Below are positions 31,704 through 33,622 of a stretch of 33,622 nucleotides of DNA, piece after piece (position 1 is the first letter of the stretch; every line of letters starts with the position of its first letter). The notes under the pieces are model-generated. The model ran no database searches. It was given only the letters and a program-made list of their open reading frames with translations, and had not been told where the DNA came from. The position numbers were made by a program, and so were the translations under genes. Origin of the DNA: Candidatus Nealsoniibacteriota bacterium (GTDB lineage Bacteria; Patescibacteriota; Minisyncoccia; Minisyncoccales; PWPS01); contig PWKU01000034.1 of assembly GCA_003559635.1 (NCBI GenBank), positions 1 to 33,622 on the forward strand, in the 5' to 3' direction.

Positions 31704-32786
31704 ATGAAGAGACTGAAAAGGGTAAAAGCATTTTATGATAAATACGAAAGATACCTTATCCCCGGTGCGCTTGTTTTCGGATTTGTTACTGATGTATTAA
31801 CATTTCGGTTTATCAATTTTACCGCCGCGATGATTCTTCTGGCGGGCCATATTCTTTTTGTTGGAGTGAATATCACGGTTATCAATTTTTACGAAGTAAA
31901 GAGAATTACCGGAAAGTTTTTTTCTTACTGGCGCATACTTGCCCCTCTTTTCTTGCAATATTCTTTTGGTAACCTTTTTAGTGCTTTTCTAATCTTTTAT
32001 TCTCATAGTGGTTCGTTTTCTGCAAGTTGGCCCTTTATAGGTGTTGTCATATTTTTAATGATAGGAAACGAGGTTTTCCGTAAATACAATGTCCGGCCTT
32101 CTATCCAGATCAGTGTTTATTTTTTTGCAATTTTTTCATATCTGAATCTTCTTTTTCCGAACCTGTTAAAAGATTTGGGAGATTGGATTTTTATTGGTAG
32201 CGGACTTGTCAGTTTAACTGCAGTAGTGCTTTTTATCCATTTTCTTTCTTCTTATGTTCCGCAAGTTAAGGAGAGGAAGAAAACGCTGTCATTCTCCGTT
32301 GGGAGCATTTTCTTGGTAATGAATTTGTTTTATTTTTTCAATCTTATTCCTCCGATTCCTCTCTCGATTCAGGATATTGGCATTTACCACGATATAAGAA
32401 GAGTTGATGGCAGTTATGAGGTGTTAACCGAGGAGTGCGACGGTTATCTGAAATGTCTGTTTTTTTACGAGAGGAGGCATATATCGTCGGAAAGGGGACG
32501 GCTTTATCTTTACAGCGCGGTTTTTGCGCCGGAAGATATGAAACTTAACGTTTCCCATGAATGGCAAAAATTTAATGAGGAGAATAACAGGTGGGAAACG
32601 GCTGGAAATATTCCCTTTTCCGTTGTCGGGGGAAGAGACACGGGCTACAGATGGTATACTTATTATATGGTCACTCCCGGTTTCTGGAGAGTTAATGTTA
32701 AGACGGAGAAAGGGCAAACTATCGGTCGAAAAAACTTTTACGTTTTTGAAGAAGATAATATTATTAAAACAAAAAAGAAGATATAA
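31704..32786 (+). CDS. Polytopic membrane protein with C-terminal DUF2914 domain
   Basis: The 360-residue product has about seven or eight membrane helices in residues 15-225 and a C-terminal beta-rich domain. The end matches DUF2914 as I recall it: RLYLYSAVFAP, VSHEWQKFN, then DTGYRWYTYYMVTPGFWRVNVKTEKGQTIGRKNFYV, ending in a W-R-V signature. The family is of unknown function and is common in Patescibacteria and Proteobacteria. The domain probably lies on the outer face. It precedes the sortase by 73 bp, so a surface role is suggested (inference). Confidence 0.75.
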   Translation: MKRLKRVKAFYDKYERYLIPGALVFGFVTDVLTFRFINFTAAMILLAGHILFVGVNITVINFYEVKRITGKFFSYWRILAPLFLQYSFGNLFSAFLIFYSHSGSFSASWPFIGVVIFLMIGNEVFRKYNVRPSIQISVYFFAIFSYLNLLFPNLLKDLGDWIFIGSGLVSLTAVVLFIHFLSSYVPQVKERKKTLSFSVGSIFLVMNLFYFFNLIPPIPLSIQDIGIYHDIRRVDGSYEVLTEECDGYLKCLFFYERRHISSERGRLYLYSAVFAPEDMKLNVSHEWQKFNEENNRWETAGNIPFSVVGGRDTGYRWYTYYMVTPGFWRVNVKTEKGQTIGRKNFYVFEEDNIIKTKKKI

Positions 32787-32859
32787 TCTGTATTGTCGCC
32801 AAATGACATGGGGCTTGAGTATTGATAACATCTTATTTTTATAGTAATTTGAAGCCACT

Positions 32860-33570
32860 ATGACGAAAGAAAAAAACAACGAAAAATTTTTTACGGACAG
32901 GGATAAAACACTTTTGAAGCTTTTTTTTGTAACATTTTTACTGTCCATTTTAGTTCTGAACTGGAACGATCTTTCTTGGTTTATGAATGTTAGGACGGCT
33001 CCGCAACTTATTCGGCAAAATCTGTCGGGAGTTTTCTTTACGGAGAGAGGAGGAGAAGATAATGGAAAAGTAGAGGAAGAAGACGATAATGGAGATGATG
33101 AAGAGGAGATTGATCCCGCCGTTTACTGTGAAGGAAATGAAATAACAATTTCTGCTATAGATATAACGGCGCCGGTTGTGGAGGCGGGAGGAACAACGGA
33201 AGTGGAGTATAGGGAGGCCTTGGATAGAGGAGTAATTCACTTTCCGGGAACTGCCTATCCCGGGGAAGAAGGGATGAGTGTACTACTTGGGCATTCTGCT
33301 CCACCCGGATGGCCGAAAATTAACCATGATTGGGTTTTTACCGATATAGATGATTTAAAAGAAGGAAATGAAATTGAAGTTTGCTATAACAACATACTCA
33401 CCGTTTATACGGTAATCGATGAAGAAGAGGGCAAAAAAATATATGAAGTTGGTGAAGATGTTCCTCCCTTGTACTCTCCGGAGGAACAAAAAAAAGAAAT
33501 AGTTATAATGAGTTGCTGGCCTCCGGGGAGTAGCGACGGCAGAATAGGAGTTCGCGCTGTAGTCAAATAA
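32860..33570 (+). CDS. Class E/D-like sortase
   Basis: The 236-residue product has one N-terminal membrane helix (LKLFFVTFLLSILVLNW), a long acidic linker (EEEDDNGDDEEEID, ~72-86), then a sortase barrel. Catalytic parts are the His in VLLGHSAPPGW (~145), Cys in VIMSCWPPGSS (~219) and an Arg in DGRIGVR (~228-232); TCWPPG-type Cys segments are typical of this clade. A sortase cuts a C-terminal sorting signal and links the protein to a surface amine. No clear LPXTG-type protein is encoded in the window, so substrates lie elsewhere. A weak promoter TTGATA-17-TAATTT (32822-32850) may drive it. Confidence 0.9.
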   Translation: MTKEKNNEKFFTDRDKTLLKLFFVTFLLSILVLNWNDLSWFMNVRTAPQLIRQNLSGVFFTERGGEDNGKVEEEDDNGDDEEEIDPAVYCEGNEITISAIDITAPVVEAGGTTEVEYREALDRGVIHFPGTAYPGEEGMSVLLGHSAPPGWPKINHDWVFTDIDDLKEGNEIEVCYNNILTVYTVIDEEEGKKIYEVGEDVPPLYSPEEQKKEIVIMSCWPPGSSDGRIGVRAVVK

Positions 33571-33592
33571 CCTCCCAACACCCCCAAAAAAG

Positions 33593-33617
33593 CATTGCAG
33601 GGTCAGACCCTGCAATG
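33593..33617 (-). repeat. GCAGGGTC-N-GACCCTGC palindrome, copy 3 (terminator-like on minus strand)
   Basis: CATTGCAGGGTC-A-GACCCTGCAATG has perfect 12-bp arms. Read on the minus strand it is followed by GCTTTTTT, so it would end transcription coming from the right. On the plus strand it lies 22 bp after the sortase stop. The window ends 5 bp later. Confidence 0.8.
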
Positions 33618-33622
33618 TTAGA

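Noticed and set aside
32424-32948. 174-aa minus-strand ORF opposite the DUF2914 and sortase genes
   Set aside because: It lies antisense across two well-supported genes and has low-complexity Ser/Phe/Lys composition typical of a shadow frame.

Overview
The window looks like a chromosome segment from a Candidate Phyla Radiation (Patescibacteria) bacterium, most likely Parcubacteria-like. This is an inference from gene content and style, not from a marker tree. The signs are: small tightly packed genes; AT-rich, Lys/Glu-rich coding; several secreted proteins carrying a peptidoglycan-binding-like domain variant that I associate with CPR genomes; a TraG/VirD4-like ATPase next to a large membrane partner; an RNHCP-domain protein; an O-antigen-ligase/TPR fusion; and a sortase. 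TGA ends the DUF192 and murB genes and I saw no in-frame TGA in real genes, so the standard bacterial code applies (not code 25). I see no rRNA, tRNA or CRISPR array.

Layout. 1-2579: cell-surface proteins (5'-truncated FISUMP-domain protein with an acidic repeat, then two tandem secreted peptidoglycan-binding-like proteins). 2595-4853 (-): O-antigen ligase-like polymerase with a TPR tail. 4854-5299: divergent intergenic region full of small repeats. 5300-5761: stand-alone HNH-like small protein with its own promoter and terminator. 5857-7997: GT4 glycosyltransferase plus phosphoglucose/phosphomannose isomerase. 8069-10789: RNHCP protein, HExxH protein, transglutaminase-like protein without its catalytic Cys, DUF192 protein. 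10786-15626: envelope cluster (initiating sugar transferase, YdcF/ElyC-like protein, secreted zincin with peptidoglycan-binding tail, LPG-synthase-type membrane protein). 15627-16062: intergenic region with a dispersed palindrome, an insertion-sequence-end-like tandem repeat, a candidate ~60-nt small RNA and a structured murB leader. 16063-22625: murB, hpf, secA, a large fold-back element, secD, secF. 22679-26620: sigma-region-4/HARE-HTH regulator, large membrane protein, TraG/VirD4-like ATPase. 26592-29327: pgk, RecJ-like DHH phosphoesterase, RNase HI. 29331-29894 (-): elongation factor P. 29962-33570: small membrane protein, YhiN/HI0933 flavoprotein, DUF2914 membrane protein, sortase.

How it fits together. 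The dominant theme is building and exporting the cell envelope: nucleotide-sugar precursors and glycosyltransferases, a lipid-linked glycan initiator and polymerase/ligase, MurB for peptidoglycan, the Sec motor and its SecDF accessory, sortase, and secreted wall-binding proteins. The rest is housekeeping.

The most interesting non-coding signals are: (1) a ~225-bp nested inverted-repeat structure between secA and secD; (2) two promoters in tandem ahead of murB, giving a candidate small RNA and a leader hairpin whose loop has a 10-nt perfect complement in that RNA; (3) three copies of a GCAGGGTC-N-GACCCTGC palindrome between genes, two or three placed like terminators; and (4) several promoters whose -10 box lies only 5-10 nt before the start codon, implying leaderless mRNAs.
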